This document shows positions 34,816 to 45,683 of a stretch of 64,000 bases of DNA, piece after piece. The number at the start of each line of letters is the position of its first letter. The first letter of the stretch is position 1. The position numbers were made by a program, and so were the translations under genes. Below the pieces are notes generated by a model. That model was not told where the DNA came from. It made no database searches and saw only the letters and a program-made list of their open reading frames with translations. Origin of the DNA: Malachius bipustulatus (lineage: Eukaryota > Arthropoda > Insecta > Coleoptera > Melyridae); contig OU342633.1 in assembly GCA_910589415.1 (NCBI GenBank), positions 56,166,404 through 56,230,403 of the forward strand, in the 5' to 3' direction.

Positions 34816-36455
34816 ACAACAACAAAAAAACTCAAGATAGAGAAAAACGTCTTACATGTTAGTTCCTATTGTAACTTTTTATGTGCTATTTCGTGATCTA
34901 GAGGAAATGTTTTATGTTTTTGAAAAAATCTGAGATTCAACTATCAAGCTAAATAATAATTTTAAAAAATGTGTAATATATACAGGGCGTGGACAATAAA
35001 AAGTTCGAATAGAGACGTGTGTACCTAAGCTGTTTTCTGATATCTTGGGCTGTTTTTTGATAACTACGGCCGTGTTCGTTGTACCAACATACAGCAGGGC
35101 CTTGAACTTCGAAAATTGCTATTTTCACTTGTTCATATAACTTCTAAGCCTCCATTTAAATGGAACATTTAAATGGAACATTTAAATTTAATGTTAAATT
35201 AAAATGTTTTAAAATGTCTGGTTGGTGTTGAATGTCTAAAAAGGTGTCAGAGTGTTTTGTTTAACGGATTTTCATTAATATCTCAATTAATTATAGGCGC
35301 TCCTTTAGCCCTTAGCAGATTAAAATTATCAACTCCGGTGGCATCCAGGGGGCACCCTCGCCAATACCTATTATTGCAAAGAAAAACGTATATCAACGCC
35401 ACATACTTTTTTTTAGATTTTGACATTTTTATCAAATTAACCGACCAAAAATGAAGCTTTTATGTCTCCTGACTTTTCTTCGCAATATCTTGATTAGTTT
35501 TTGAAAAAAATTTATACTTCACTTTTTTGTTGTCGCGGTTCGCGGTTAATAATAAATGTTTAATAAATTAGGGGAAAAGTTCACTTACCATATCGTCAGA
35601 GTTGGGAACGAGGATGCGGGGCAGACGTTAGGCCCGAACCTCCTACTTCACCTGCAACAAACGGGAACTTTCTTCAGCAATGTAGTTTTCGCTGAGACTG
35701 ATTGGATAGTGAGGAGCTTTTGTCAACATATTTACTCAGAAATTCGGCGGGTGGGGGGGGGGGGGGGGGAGATTCTTATATAACAAGAATAAGAAGGGAG
35801 TTCTCGTTAATAAAATTTACATACGTATTATTATAGCTCCATTATGATGCTGTACATACGCATACATATCATTATAATAATGTAACAGGAGGACTAACAT
35901 TATCCACTCAAAGAAACACGCACACGTAAATACCTATATCTATTACTTACATAGGTAGAAGGGGTAATTCGTTTCAATTTCAATAATGTACGTCCCAGTG
36001 TGAACTGCTTCGCGTCTTGCTTCTTAATGAAGCAATAACGTGAAGTGATGTTGGCTGATGCACAGAAACGTGAAGGAAATTTATGCATCAATTTCTTGCC
36101 CGTGAAAAATTGGACTCGAAATAAGTTCGAAAATCGGACGGGTACTTATGTACCTATTTGTTTTAGAGTGCTGGAAATACTACAAAGAGTTCTAGATAAC
36201 AATAATTTAAAAACAAAAAATGACTAACCGAGGCGCTGTCAAAATCGAGGCGCTAACTTCACGCGATACCTATGTTTTGCGTGATCATTATTCTGATTGG
36301 CTTAAATGCGAACTGTAGTCTTGCTTCACCAACATATTTCTACATATTTAATATTATGGTTAAGGAGGGTCATTCTCATTATTAAAAAAAAAAAAAAAAA
36401 ATGGCTTGGCGTGTGGAAGAAAATGAAAGAAGAAAACCGGAAAAGTTTTGCAAAA
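34816..36455. other. no gene; repeat-derived segment and G run
   Basis: 34820-34990 resembles the core of the 56.9 kb element (caagatagagaaaaacg, cttacatgt). A G-rich homopolymer lies at about 35748-35769 and poly-A at about 36384-36400. No coding region is recognised. Confidence 0.45.
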
Positions 36456-36458
36456 ATA

Positions 36459-36663
36459 GGTAGGTAGGTAGGTACCATGATAACGTTACTTTTGGTCTTT
36501 GGTTTTGGCTAATCTCTCACCTATTAAAATAATAAAACAGCAAGTATAGGATCGTGAGTACCTATTATAGGCAATGTTTATGTATTCATTTTTTGAAATT
36601 AGGTAGGGGTACCTTTACCTACCTACCTACCTACCTACCTACCTACCTACCTACCTACCTACG
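36459..36663. repeat. (GTAG)n and (CTAC)n tracts in opposite orientation
   Basis: A short gtaggtaggtaggtacc run near 36459-36475 and a longer ctac run of about 13 units at 36611-36662 are complementary to each other and about 140 bp apart. Confidence 0.85.
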
Positions 36664-36779
36664 TAAATAATTTTCATATGAAAAAGTTCCAGTGGATACG
36701 GTATATCAGCTAAAGTGCTTGGTAGATTCAAAGAGAATGGGTGATTTGATTGAATGGGAAATTCGAAGGAAAAGTTGTT

Positions 36780-37575
36780 TGAATCTTGAACGATACACCG
36801 ACCGACCGGAAGATAACGGCACAGAACTCTGGACGAAAACGGGAACCACGCCCCTTATCGTCGACGAGACAGTATCACCGGGCCGGGGGGCCGGGGAATC
36901 TCCTCGCGAGAAAACCCGTTTGGGGCGACGGACAGTCCGAGACGACCGTTTTTGGCCTTCGCCGTAAGGCTGTCATCTCCGGAACGAGACTAACTAGGGG
37001 GCGGCGGCCGTCGCCAGGAAGAGAGGGGCGGGGCGACCGCGACCTTCGACGAACATCGACACACAATAATATTATTATCTAATAATAACAAACACGCACC
37101 GGGACAACAGAGGAATGGAATAATAAGAGACACACACTGCTTCAACGGCTGCTGGGTAAATACCTACCCCTGCTGGCGGTGGCGGCAGCAGTGCGAGAAG
37201 GCGACGGCGGCCATCTTATCCCTGGCGGCTCGGGGCTGGTGGCGGTGCGACACAGGCACCGTGGGGTTTCTTCGGGGACGGCGGCGCGGCACATCACCGG
37301 CGGGCCCGGGGGCGGCGGCGACGGCGGCGGCGGTCAGGAAAACCGCGGGGCCCGCCCCTCCCTACGGTCCACTCGCCACGGGGACATCGAGCGCTGCCTG
37401 CCTGCTGCCGTCTACTGCCCGCCACGGGGAATGGGAGCGGCCGTCAGAAGCGGAAAGCTACGCGCCGCCGCCGCCGCCACCGCCGTCTTCACCGCGCTGA
37501 GGACACGGCGGCCCGGCGCCGACACCCGTCGCGCAACCCCAACGGACAATGGACATACCTTTAGCGGCTGACAGA
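36780..37575. promoter_or_regulatory. CpG-island-like block
   Basis: Strongly GC- and CpG-rich in an AT-rich window, with GCC/GGC triplet repeats at 37300-37345 and 37455-37485. Long open frames here follow from the composition and show no domain. It is probably a promoter with a 5' exon. On the minus strand an ATG (MAAVAFSHCCRHRQQ) at about 37216 runs into a possible donor gtaggt, but there is no independent support for direction. Confidence 0.45.
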
Positions 37576-38007
37576 CACACAAGTTCCAATAATAATTGTT
37601 TGATTATTTTTTTATTAATGCAACAAAGCTCATATCGAATTATTTGTAACGTAAAAAAAAAAAAAAATATATTTTTTCATTGACTCCCCTGCTTTTTCCT
37701 TTTCCTACGTACGCCTCTGATTCGAAAGTAATGCTTTTATCAGATCGAGCATTTCATTTCTATCGTTTTTTTCACTCTTGTAAAATTTTGATATACATAT
37801 ACGGCTTGTTGGTTTTAAGAGATGATATTGAAACAACTTATTTGTTTACTTATGATTTATGATATTCCTATTGATACATTCGATGTCTTGGAACAATAAG
37901 AAAATAAAATTCCGAATAAAAAATAATCGGCGTAATTTTGGCAAGAGCTTTCATTAGACATACAACGTGGTGATAAAGTTTGGAACAATATTCACAACAA
38001 CAATAAC

Positions 38008-38042
<35 letters not shown>

Positions 38043-38140
38043 ATGAATCGAATAATGATAATAATGATTATATTTTTCACTTTGCCAAGTTATGACGTAA
38101 ATTTTTTTATTATGACCTCATCGCTTTTTTTTTAATGACA
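37576..38140. other. AT-rich DNA with (TAA)n
   Basis: Contains (AAT)n at about 38005-38040. No gene is seen. Confidence 0.5.
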
Positions 38141-38925
38141 ACTGCAATTTTTTTTAACGTTTTCCAAGAGGTTTTTTTATTATTGATAATTAATTAATTA
38201 TTTTTTGTAGGTTAAGATAAGTCGTCAAGAGCCATACTAAGCTAATTTCAAAGCTAATAGATCCCGGAGTTTTTATAGCCTAAAACTAGAAACTAAAATT
38301 AGAAATCTACCTATTCCATTCAAAAGTGTTTAAAAAAAAATTATTCTTCTTTTTTCGAAAAAAATAAAGATCATTCAACGAATGACGTCGTTTAACGTTG
38401 GAATATGACATTTGGCTAGCATTTTGGTTATATCTGATATTCGGTTAAAGGGAGGGGATTTTTTTTCCCGAAACAAGGAATAAAATTTTGATGAATTATT
38501 TTTAATGTGTTTAATTTTTGGTTTCCCTGATTTTTTTAATACCGAACGTCATAAAAATCCATGGCCAGAAGAAAAACAAAAGTCGGCCATGACCCTGATG
38601 CTGGGATCTAGTTGATGACTTTGAAATCTTTTGAATTATCAAATGAATACCTCTTGCCGACTTATGTAAACCTACAAAAAATAATTAATTAATTATCATT
38701 ATGTAATAAAAAAGATATGACTAAGATAGGAAATCTAAATTTTTCAGTTTTCAGCATATTTCACTAATGGCTGAATTTTTCAAAATTTTATTTTCGGATT
38801 CTTAATTAGTATGAAATTGGCCAGCTTTTTCTCCATTCGTAACGGCTTTCGTATCTTTTATATGGTTTTTTTGTTAGATCCCAATTAATAGTGTCCATCG
38901 AATTGTTAATCACCAGTAATAAACT
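38141..38925. mobile_element. diverged inverted-repeat element related to 16.9 kb
   Basis: gataattaattaattatttttt followed by gtaggttaagataag near 38190 is mirrored by cttatgtaaacctac then aaaaaataattaatt near 38660. Flanking pieces (cgaattgttaatcacc at the right) match the end of the fragment at 52488 read in reverse. The arms are well diverged, so this is an old copy. Confidence 0.65.
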
Positions 38926-39382
38926 AACCAGCATCCATGTAATATAAACTTAATACTTAGCCCTAAAAAATAGAAAAATAAAATATACCATTTTTTTTTC
39001 AAAATCGGGCTGTATAGGTACCTCAATTTGCCCCTCTTCTTTAATTATTTTTAAACTTGAACGAAATTGATGCACAAATAATGTGAACTACGATATACCC
39101 CTACAAATTACACGGCGGAAGTATTAGTTTGCAATGACTGTTTTTAGCTTCTTACCCACCCAGCACCCCTATTTCGCTCCTCTCGGTCCAGAAAAAATTG
39201 ATGAAACTTGGCCATACGTGGATAGGTGAATACGTGGATGTAATAATATTTATCCTTTTAAAGTTAGTCCGTGGCGGACACAAGAAAAGGGACGAAATTG
39301 GTTAAATTTTGGCAAATATTCTTTTAGTTTTAAACGTAAAAATCCATTCTAAGGCACGTTTTCAAGCGAAATGTGCCTTATA
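38926..39382. repeat. fragment of the 5.2/22.9 kb repeat
   Basis: 39245-39380 (gtggcggacac, aaaatccattctaaggcac) resembles part of the 22.9 kb element. The rest is unassigned AT-rich DNA. Confidence 0.45.
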
Positions 39383-40165
39383 CAGGGTGTTTTGTAATTG
39401 AATGTCAATATTTAAGGGGGCGATTTTTGGGTCCATTTTAAGAAGAAAACTTCAAAAGAACGTATGTCCTAAAAGTCTCAGTTTTTGAGATACAGGGTGG
39501 TAAAGTTTTCAAAAAAAAATTTTTTGAAATGTTTTTCATAATATCTGTAATACCGCTCTGGATATTTTAATGAAATTTCGTATACAGGAATTACTCATCA
39601 AGAGGCATTTTTTCATTTTTCATTTCGTTTTATCTCCACTAGTGACATCTTGCAGAATTTTACCTACGCATATTTTTGTATTTTTTTATTGTCATTTTTA
39701 CGACAGTCTTGTGCGACCATGTAGAGAAACAGATTTTATTTTTTTAGGCGAAAACCGTGCATCGGACTGAAAAAAAATAAGTAATCAAATTTGCTTGGAA
39801 ATGAACGGGGATTCCAAAAATGATTTCTATTTGAACAGAAATCAGTGGCGTACTATCAATGTTTGCCAAAATATGCAGGTAAAATTCTGCACGATCGTGC
39901 ACAACCGTCTTTAATGGAAATAAAATAAAATGTGGTACATGAAAAAATGCCCCTTGATGCGCAATACCTGTATACGAAATTTCATTAAAATTTCCAGAGC
40001 GGTATTACAGATATTACGAAAAAATGATTTATTTTAATGAAACTTTACCACCCTGTATCTCAAAAGTTAAAACTCTTAGGCCATTCGTTCTTATGAAGTT
40101 TTCTTCTTAAAATGGGCCCAAAAATCACCCCCTTAAATATTGACATTCAATTACATAACACCCTG
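39383..40165. mobile_element. snapback element, family X copy 1 (783 bp)
   Basis: Starts cagggtgttttgtaattg and ends in its complement, with TA at 39381-39382 and 40166-40167. Arms of about 300 bp surround a central segment of about 190 bp containing ccatgtagagaaacagatt. It is one of three copies in the window (with 49706-50515 and 61541-62323). Confidence 0.9.
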
Positions 40166-40167
40166 TA

Positions 40168-40602
40168 TAGTCCAGTCATTATAGTAAGTTCACCTCGGAA
40201 TTCGAGATACCCAGCTGTAAGTCTTATACTTGTATATTGACACCCTAAAAGTTGTCTCAAAACCTACATATGGTAGGGTGAACCCAACTATTAAATTTCA
40301 AGGTCAAAGGTCACAAAAATCGTTTTTTTTGCGCTTTTTTTGTAAATATCTCATTTCCTATGGGTTTTTTGCTATTTGTATTTATTATCAATATTGTATA
40401 ATACAAAATTCTCTACAAATTTTGTTTTAAAAAATTTTTCATACTGTGAACCGTTTTCGAGATAGAGGGCGGAGAGCGCGCGGTCACAGCATCACTTCAG
40501 GTCAACCGGTGCCTCCGGTCGAAAACGCGCCAAAATCAATGATTATAATTATTTGTCAATTTTTATTAACTATTATATTATAGACTGCAGGAAAAATTCC
40601 CC
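40168..40602. other. no recognisable gene
   Basis: Mixed sequence with a GC-richer stretch at 40465-40525. No frame or element end was recognised. Confidence 0.4.
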
Positions 40603-40603
40603 T

Positions 40604-41241
40604 AAAGCCGGCCACTCACTATTATACTGCAGCGCAGTACGACAGGATCGTACTACGAAATTGTACAACTTCGCAGACAATTGTATACGGCCACTCACTG
40701 TCCAGCCGTGCAGTATTGGGCAGTTCTCGTCGAGTAGAGACGTCGGACAATGAGAAAAATTTGTAATTAGCAGCAGCTGTAATTTGTGTTTGTAAATAAA
40801 AAAATGAAAGAAAAGATAATATACTAATCGAAAATGTTGCTGCAAGGAATGGTTGCTAAAAATAAATCAATAATTTTGATTGAATCAAAATGTTTATATA
40901 TTACAAAAAACTCCTTTAAAAAAAAATTATTATATTTACTAGACATATATCTATTTATTAAAAACCCCAAATTTATTGAAATAAACAGCTAATAAGCACG
41001 TAAGCACGTACTTTGTTGTATGATTTTGCCGGCCATCGCCACACACGCTCCAATTCATATCCAATTGCATGCGATCCGACAAAATTGTACTGCTGCAGTT
41101 AAAAAGTTTTAACTGCAAGACGAGCCGATCCAACTCGGTCCGACTTCGTCGGTCGTAGACACACACTATCAAAAATATCGTACGATCTTGTCGAATCCAA
41201 CCAAATTGTACTGCGCCGCAGTACCGTGAGTGGCCGGCTTT
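40604..41241. mobile_element. 638-bp MITE, AAAGCCGGCCACTCAC ends
   Basis: Both ends carry aaagccggccactcac in inverted orientation. Subterminal copies of ggccactcact and of gtac-gatc-gtac palindromes follow (for example cagtacgacaggatcgtac near 40625 and a partner near 41180). TAA borders both ends. It is non-coding and probably sits in an intron just upstream of the exon at 41312. The superfamily is not assigned. Confidence 0.75.
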
Positions 41242-41311
41242 AAACAGCCTCTATTTGCCCAATTTGAAGTCATTCTCAAGTACAATAATTTTATTATTAT
41301 TTTCCTTGCAG

Positions 41312-41524
41312 TCGAATTTTGCCCCGAACTACCGGATCCCGTCGGAGATTTTCAGACGTGCAAGGACTGGGGCGCGGGAGGTCAGTTCAAAGTGTGCGAG
41401 ATCGGCTGCAGTCCCGGACTGAAGTTCTCGCAAGAAATCCCCAAATTCTACACCTGCGGTGGCGAAGGTTTTTGGAGACCGACCAACAACCCGGGACTTC
41501 CCATGGTCTTCCCCGCTTGCTCTC
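41312..41524 (+). pseudogene. SVEP1-like gene: six-cysteine Sushi-type exon
   Basis: A 213-bp symmetric (phase 1) exon between a strong acceptor (ttccttgcag) and donor (gtaaga). It encodes [19 protein letters not shown], then [13 protein letters not shown] and a [10 protein letters not shown]...PACS end, with six cysteines spaced as in a Sushi/CCP-like module. I associate it with the insect protein resembling SVEP1 (sushi, vWA, EGF, pentraxin), an extracellular multidomain protein. The exon itself is intact. However, its follow-on exon is truncated (41580), and later exons of what looks like the same gene lie on the opposite strand at 50.6-51.6 kb. Confidence 0.7.
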
Positions 41525-41579
41525 GTAAGATTATTTCTATTATTAACAACTAATTTCGCTCAATAATTTATTTCCACAG

Positions 41580-41596
41580 CCGCTAATCCGGCCCCC
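41580..41596 (+). pseudogene. truncated next exon of the SVEP1-like gene
   Basis: After a 55-bp intron with acceptor tttccacag, the frame continues as SPANPAP. It then runs into unrelated sequence and a stop at 41612-41614. The break is at the start of the CTCF-like motif array. Confidence 0.55.
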
Positions 41597-41618
41597 ATTG
41601 CTTATAAGTTGTAAGTTT

Positions 41619-41830
41619 GCCACTAGATGACAGCTGCAGCGACACACGCATGCAGTTTCCTATAATAAATCGGAGGTTCGTCACTAGATGGCAGCTGCAC
41701 ATAATTACAGTGTCCTACAATAAGTTGGAACTGTGCCGCTAGACGGCAGCGCAGCACGTGAATTCATAATTGGTGTCTGCATGAGCTAGAAATTAATAAG
41801 TCGAAGAGTATTGCCACTAGGTGGCAGCAC
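41619..41830 (+). promoter_or_regulatory. array of four CTCF-like motifs
   Basis: Four diverged direct copies of a 19-bp motif start at 41619, 41680, 41735 and 41813. They read gccactagatgacagc, gtcactagatggcagc, gccgctagacggcagc and gccactaggtggcagc. These closely match the core consensus known for the insulator protein CTCF (CCACTAGATGGCAG-like). Flanking bases are also partly repeated, so the array arose by tandem duplication of units of about 55-80 bp. Binding is inferred. Confidence 0.6.
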
Positions 41831-42077
41831 GATACACATATACAGTATACACGGTATGCCGATAGCGTTTTCTATTTTGGTCAACTACTGCGCAATGACG
41901 TCATGTGGTTTAAACTCGACGAGATGGTTTAAACGTCAAATTATTATGCTTCCTTCCTTGGTTGATGGTTGCTTGTGTTTTTCTTTGTGCTAGAGCTATA
42001 AAATATTATGTATTAGATTGTTAAGAGTATATTACTGTTTTATCAATGTGTTAAAAGTGTTATTACATCTGATAAAC

Positions 42078-42232
42078 ATGCCTTGTTGTGCAATTTCGAA
42101 CTGCAAGAACAATTATTACGTGACTAAAGGCAGTCCAATTAAATACTTTAGATTTCCAGCAGAGGAAAATATGATGAAACAGTGGGTTGATGCATGCTGT
42201 AGAAAGAGGAGACAAAATTGATTTAAAAAATG
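42078..42232 (+). pseudogene. THAP-domain first exon with frameshift
   Basis: The ATG at 42078 opens MPCCAISNCKNNYYVTKG and continues with YFRFPAEE and QWVDACCRK. This is the start of a THAP zinc finger (C-x4-C near the N-terminus, FP, conserved W). After 47 codons the frame stops at 42219. The adjacent frame instead reads DKIDLKN up to a good donor (gtaagt, GT at 42233-42234), which is what a THAP domain should have, so one base is missing or two are extra near 42205-42210. THAP domains bind DNA in host regulators and P-element-type transposases. No second exon was found. Confidence 0.7.
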
Positions 42233-42838
42233 GTAAGTATACCTACTTCAATTACTTAAGAGATATTAATCGTAAAATAAGTTTTGATAATAAAAGGAAG
42301 TTGGACTGAAAATTGTCAAAATTTATGAACTGTAAATTAAAACAATAAAATTATCAAAAGGTTTGTTATACACCTTTATATTCATATTCATTGTGCATTC
42401 ATTTGTTTTTATATATTTTTTTTATTCTTTATTATTTAACGAAATTCTTCTTTTTTATTTATTGAAACTTTGCCTCCATCGTTGTTTCTGAAATGTTTCA
42501 AGATTAATCCATTGTTTTTAATGTTTAATGTTATTTCCTTATTAATTTTACTTCTCAGTATTACAAATTTACATCCATTTCAAACAATTCAGTTACTCCT
42601 AGTCTTTGTTTACATTCTATTTAATTTATGTTATTGTAATTATTATTATTATTTTCATCAATTTTAACCCACAAATATCAATGTCATTTACATACGATGG
42701 ATGTCAATATGTCATGTTATTTACATACCTGCCAATGTCAAACTACCATGTCAATCATTTGTAAAACTTTCTTTTTTTTTTTTCTTTTTCACATCGACTG
42801 ATTCTACTTGTCACTCATGATCTCAATTTAACATCTGT
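42233..42838. other. AT-rich DNA, possible intron of THAP gene
   Basis: No exon is recognised. It ends at the target duplication of the LINE insertion. Confidence 0.45.
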
Positions 42839-42851
42839 CACTTCCATCAGC
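42839..42851. repeat. LINE target-site duplication, left copy
   Basis: cacttccatcagc is repeated at 44345-44357 on the other side of the LINE fragment. Confidence 0.85.
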
Positions 42852-44052
42852 ACGGAGGTGGCTAACTATTAAATACGCAACAGGTTTGATGAAGATTTTA
42901 GAACACCCTCTCCATGAGTTGGTCTCAGAACTTGAAACTTACTGTGCAGCAGGAATTGATCACTGGAGACATAGAGAACACCAATATATTGTTCATGCAT
43001 TCAGAGCAATAGGGAGATATGAGCGGAAATTAATCCGATCGCCTGTGCAAGCCTGCTTTACAATAGAACTAGCATATCAAGTACAATCATTAAGTTATTG
43101 GGATACTTATCTGAAAAAAGACGAAGATAATAGTTTGCCATTTTTAAACTACATTAATACTAGGTGGCCAAATTACACTAGAATATTCACTGATGGTTCT
43201 TTAAGCTCAGAATCGAATCGAGCCGGCATTGGAATCTGTATACCTTCGCTGGGGTACAAGTTTAAAGCTAGACTCCCTACGTTCACTCAAATATACACTG
43301 CTGAAATAATGGCCATCAATCACGCGGTAGTTTACATTCTACAAGAAAATATAAAAAATAGCGTTATTTGCTCTGACTCTAAGAGTGCCCTTGAAATGGT
43401 TACCCAGGCTAGCTATACAAGCTCAACCTGTCATGTAACATTACTCACCAAACGTCTAATCATTGAAGCGCGACAAGCTGGACTGAACATCGAACTAGTC
43501 TGGATCCCAAGTCATACGAACATCAATGGCAATGAAATAGCTGACCAGCTTGCTAGAGAGAGCTTAAATCTACAAACTTATGAAAAAGTCCGAATAGACC
43601 CCGTCAATGTTATCCCTGTATTCAAGGAGAGATTACTGTCACAATGGGAGACAGAATGGAAACAATCCTTCACTAGAGCTGGGAAATCTTACTATCCCTA
43701 TCAAGAAATAACTTTCCCTCGCAAACTATGGTTCTCAAAGTTTCCATACATAAATCGCAGACACATCAGTACCATAATCAGAATGAAAACTGGACACTGT
43801 CTGACAGAGAAACATAAGCACAGAATAGGGATTGCCGAAACTCCTTATTGTGAATGTGGCCAAATCGAAGACCTGGACCACATTTTCTTTCAATGCCCGA
43901 TCAATCATTTGCAAAATTATGACATTTATAGCCAGCTGATATCAAGTGGTATCCCTACCCCAATTAATATGTCTACAGTCATTTATAATATTAATTTCAA
44001 AGCATCAATAGTCCTTATGAAGTTCTTGAAAACAAATCAAATTTATCTCTAA
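42852..44052 (+). CDS. LINE ORF2 C-terminus: RNase H and CCHC
   Basis: A partial frame of about 400 codons with no start of its own; the first internal ATG is at 42889. RNase H residues are visible: FTDGS (Asp codon at 43192), TAEIMAINHA (Glu), CSDSKSAL (Asp) and GNEIADQLA (Asp). Near the C-terminus YCECGQIEDLDHIFFQC gives a Cys-Cys-His-Cys cluster, common at the end of LINE ORF2 proteins of the I/Jockey group. The endonuclease and reverse transcriptase that would lie upstream are absent, so the copy is inactive. Confidence 0.88.
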
Positions 44053-44344
44053 CTTGGGATGTTTTCCTTTCTTTCAGATTTACCCCGTCCCCAATCCTGG
44101 GTTTATCCGGAGGCAACTTTCGCCGGGTGTGTGATAATGCTCTGCTGTTGCCCCAGAGAGAGAAGAGTCTTTACCTCTGTTGTGATGTCCACATACTAAC
44201 CCTCTCTATAGCTAGTCATCAATAAGAAAAAAATATCTCAATCAGGCCGGGTAATCCAAATTCCAAACCGACCTAAAACATAGATAACTTGAAGCTGGCC
44301 AAGTGCACAAATGTGCGTAAGCCATCAAGAAAGAAGAAGAAGAA
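42852..44344 (+). mobile_element. 5'-truncated I/Jockey-type LINE
   Basis: A 1493-bp insertion flanked by a 13-bp direct repeat. The open frame runs right up to the 5' junction (truncation), the 3' end is a short (AAG)n tail at about 44327-44343, and the coding part is undisrupted. All of this is typical of target-primed reverse transcription that stopped early. The insertion looks fairly young. Confidence 0.88.
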
Positions 44345-44357
44345 CACTTCCATCAGC

Positions 44358-44772
44358 TAATGACGTGGAAGTCGACATGGATGGAGAGAGAGGAAAGTTC
44401 TTGATATCAAATAATCTTCAGCATCCACCATCTTGCGTTGTTCTAATCCAACCCGTCCCGGAGGATACCGCTTCACGGTGTCCGGTCCGTTTTACTTGCC
44501 AATTATGTGATTTAAATATTATTGAACTAAGGATATTTCCTTGAGTCTTCAACTCGACATAATCGCCGGCTTTTCACTTAGAAAAGTTTTTGAATTTTTA
44601 ACAATTTTAAGTTTTAACAACGTTAATAATTGTGCGCCCACGTGGCCCCACTTTTTGAATGAATATGCCTGTTTTGCTGTGTAACCCTCGGACTTTCGAC
44701 CTTTGTAAATAACTGACAAATAAGTGCCACTAATTTTTGTTCTCATGACAATTATGCACATCACGAGGGGTA
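44358..44772. other. flanking DNA with a possible SVEP1-exon relic
   Basis: Continues the sequence interrupted by the LINE. 44468-44500 (accgcttcacggtgtccgg, cgttttac) resembles 50858-50885, part of a minus-strand SVEP1-like exon. It could be a more decayed second copy, but the match is only about 30 bases. Confidence 0.35.
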
Positions 44773-44903
44773 CGTTCATAATAAACGCCGTGTGCATACG
44801 GCGACGCCCTAAACCGTTCATAATAACATTTGGGTAAACAGTTACACCGTTCAGAATGAACGCCGTGTGATCGCACGGTAGACAACTTTTCATCCCAAGA
44901 AAT

Positions 44904-45651
44904 GTCAAACCTGGATAAGACGGACACTGAATAAGGCGGAAATCTGTCTATCACGGAAATTTTTCCCGGTCCCGAATTAAGCTATACACATTACATGTTA
45001 ACTTCCACTGCTCAAGCCGGAAACTGCGTAACGCGGAGACGGAACACGTTTCTTAACCTTATGCACGCAATTTCACCTGCATAAGACGGAAGCGGACCGA
45101 CGTCGCCACCTAAAACTCTTTACCTCGGCATGTTCTCGCGCGTCTATCCTACTCTCACTTCTCGGAATTTTTATTGCGGCAATAAAAACTGTCTGTAGGT
45201 ACTTATGCACTTCCTGTATAGTCCTGTTCGGATTCAATTTTAGTCAATTCTAAACACTCCAACTGTGAGCATCAAATTATTTTTAGTAGGTACAATATTC
45301 GATATGTCTGCAAATAAAAAATTCAACACTCTAACACTGAAATCTTTAGAAATCTATTTTAATAGATTTTATTATGTGTTATGAAAACAAAAAATTAGGC
45401 GGAAAAATATAAGTGTGGTAAAACACAAGTTTATGATATTTTGAAGAATAAGGACAAAATAAAATCAGATTGGCTCGTGGGAAAACATTCTATCGATGCT
45501 AAAAAAAAAATGTACGTACTGTTGGGCATTTTCCGTGCTAAGCAGGTTTGTTTCCGGTTTAGACAGTTGTTGTTGTTTAAGCCGGAAACCTGTATAAGAC
45601 GGAATTTATTTTCGGTCCCAGGCGTTTCCGGGTTATCCAGGTTTTACTGTA
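44904..45651 (+). mobile_element. Tigger/pogo-like transposon relic
   Basis: The left end has aaacctggataagacgg and the right end, inverted, has cagtaaaacctggataaccc. These are the ends expected of pogo/Tigger elements. Between them only part of a transposase remains. Confidence 0.65.
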
Positions 45652-45683
45652 TATGGCTGAAAAACGCCCGTCATGCGCAGTAG
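45414..45683 (+). pseudogene. Tigger-type transposase fragment (CENP-B-like HTH)
   Basis: The frame reads GKTQVYDILKNKDKIKSDW, the psq/CENP-B N-terminal helix-turn-helix found in pogo/Tigger transposases and jerky-like proteins. The region then loses similarity. The DDE catalytic domain is missing, so this is a relic. Confidence 0.7.

Noticed and set aside
37179..37571. 130-codon Gly/Ala/Arg-rich open frame
   Set aside because: Open because stop codons are rare in GC-rich DNA. No domain is seen and similar frames exist on the other strand.
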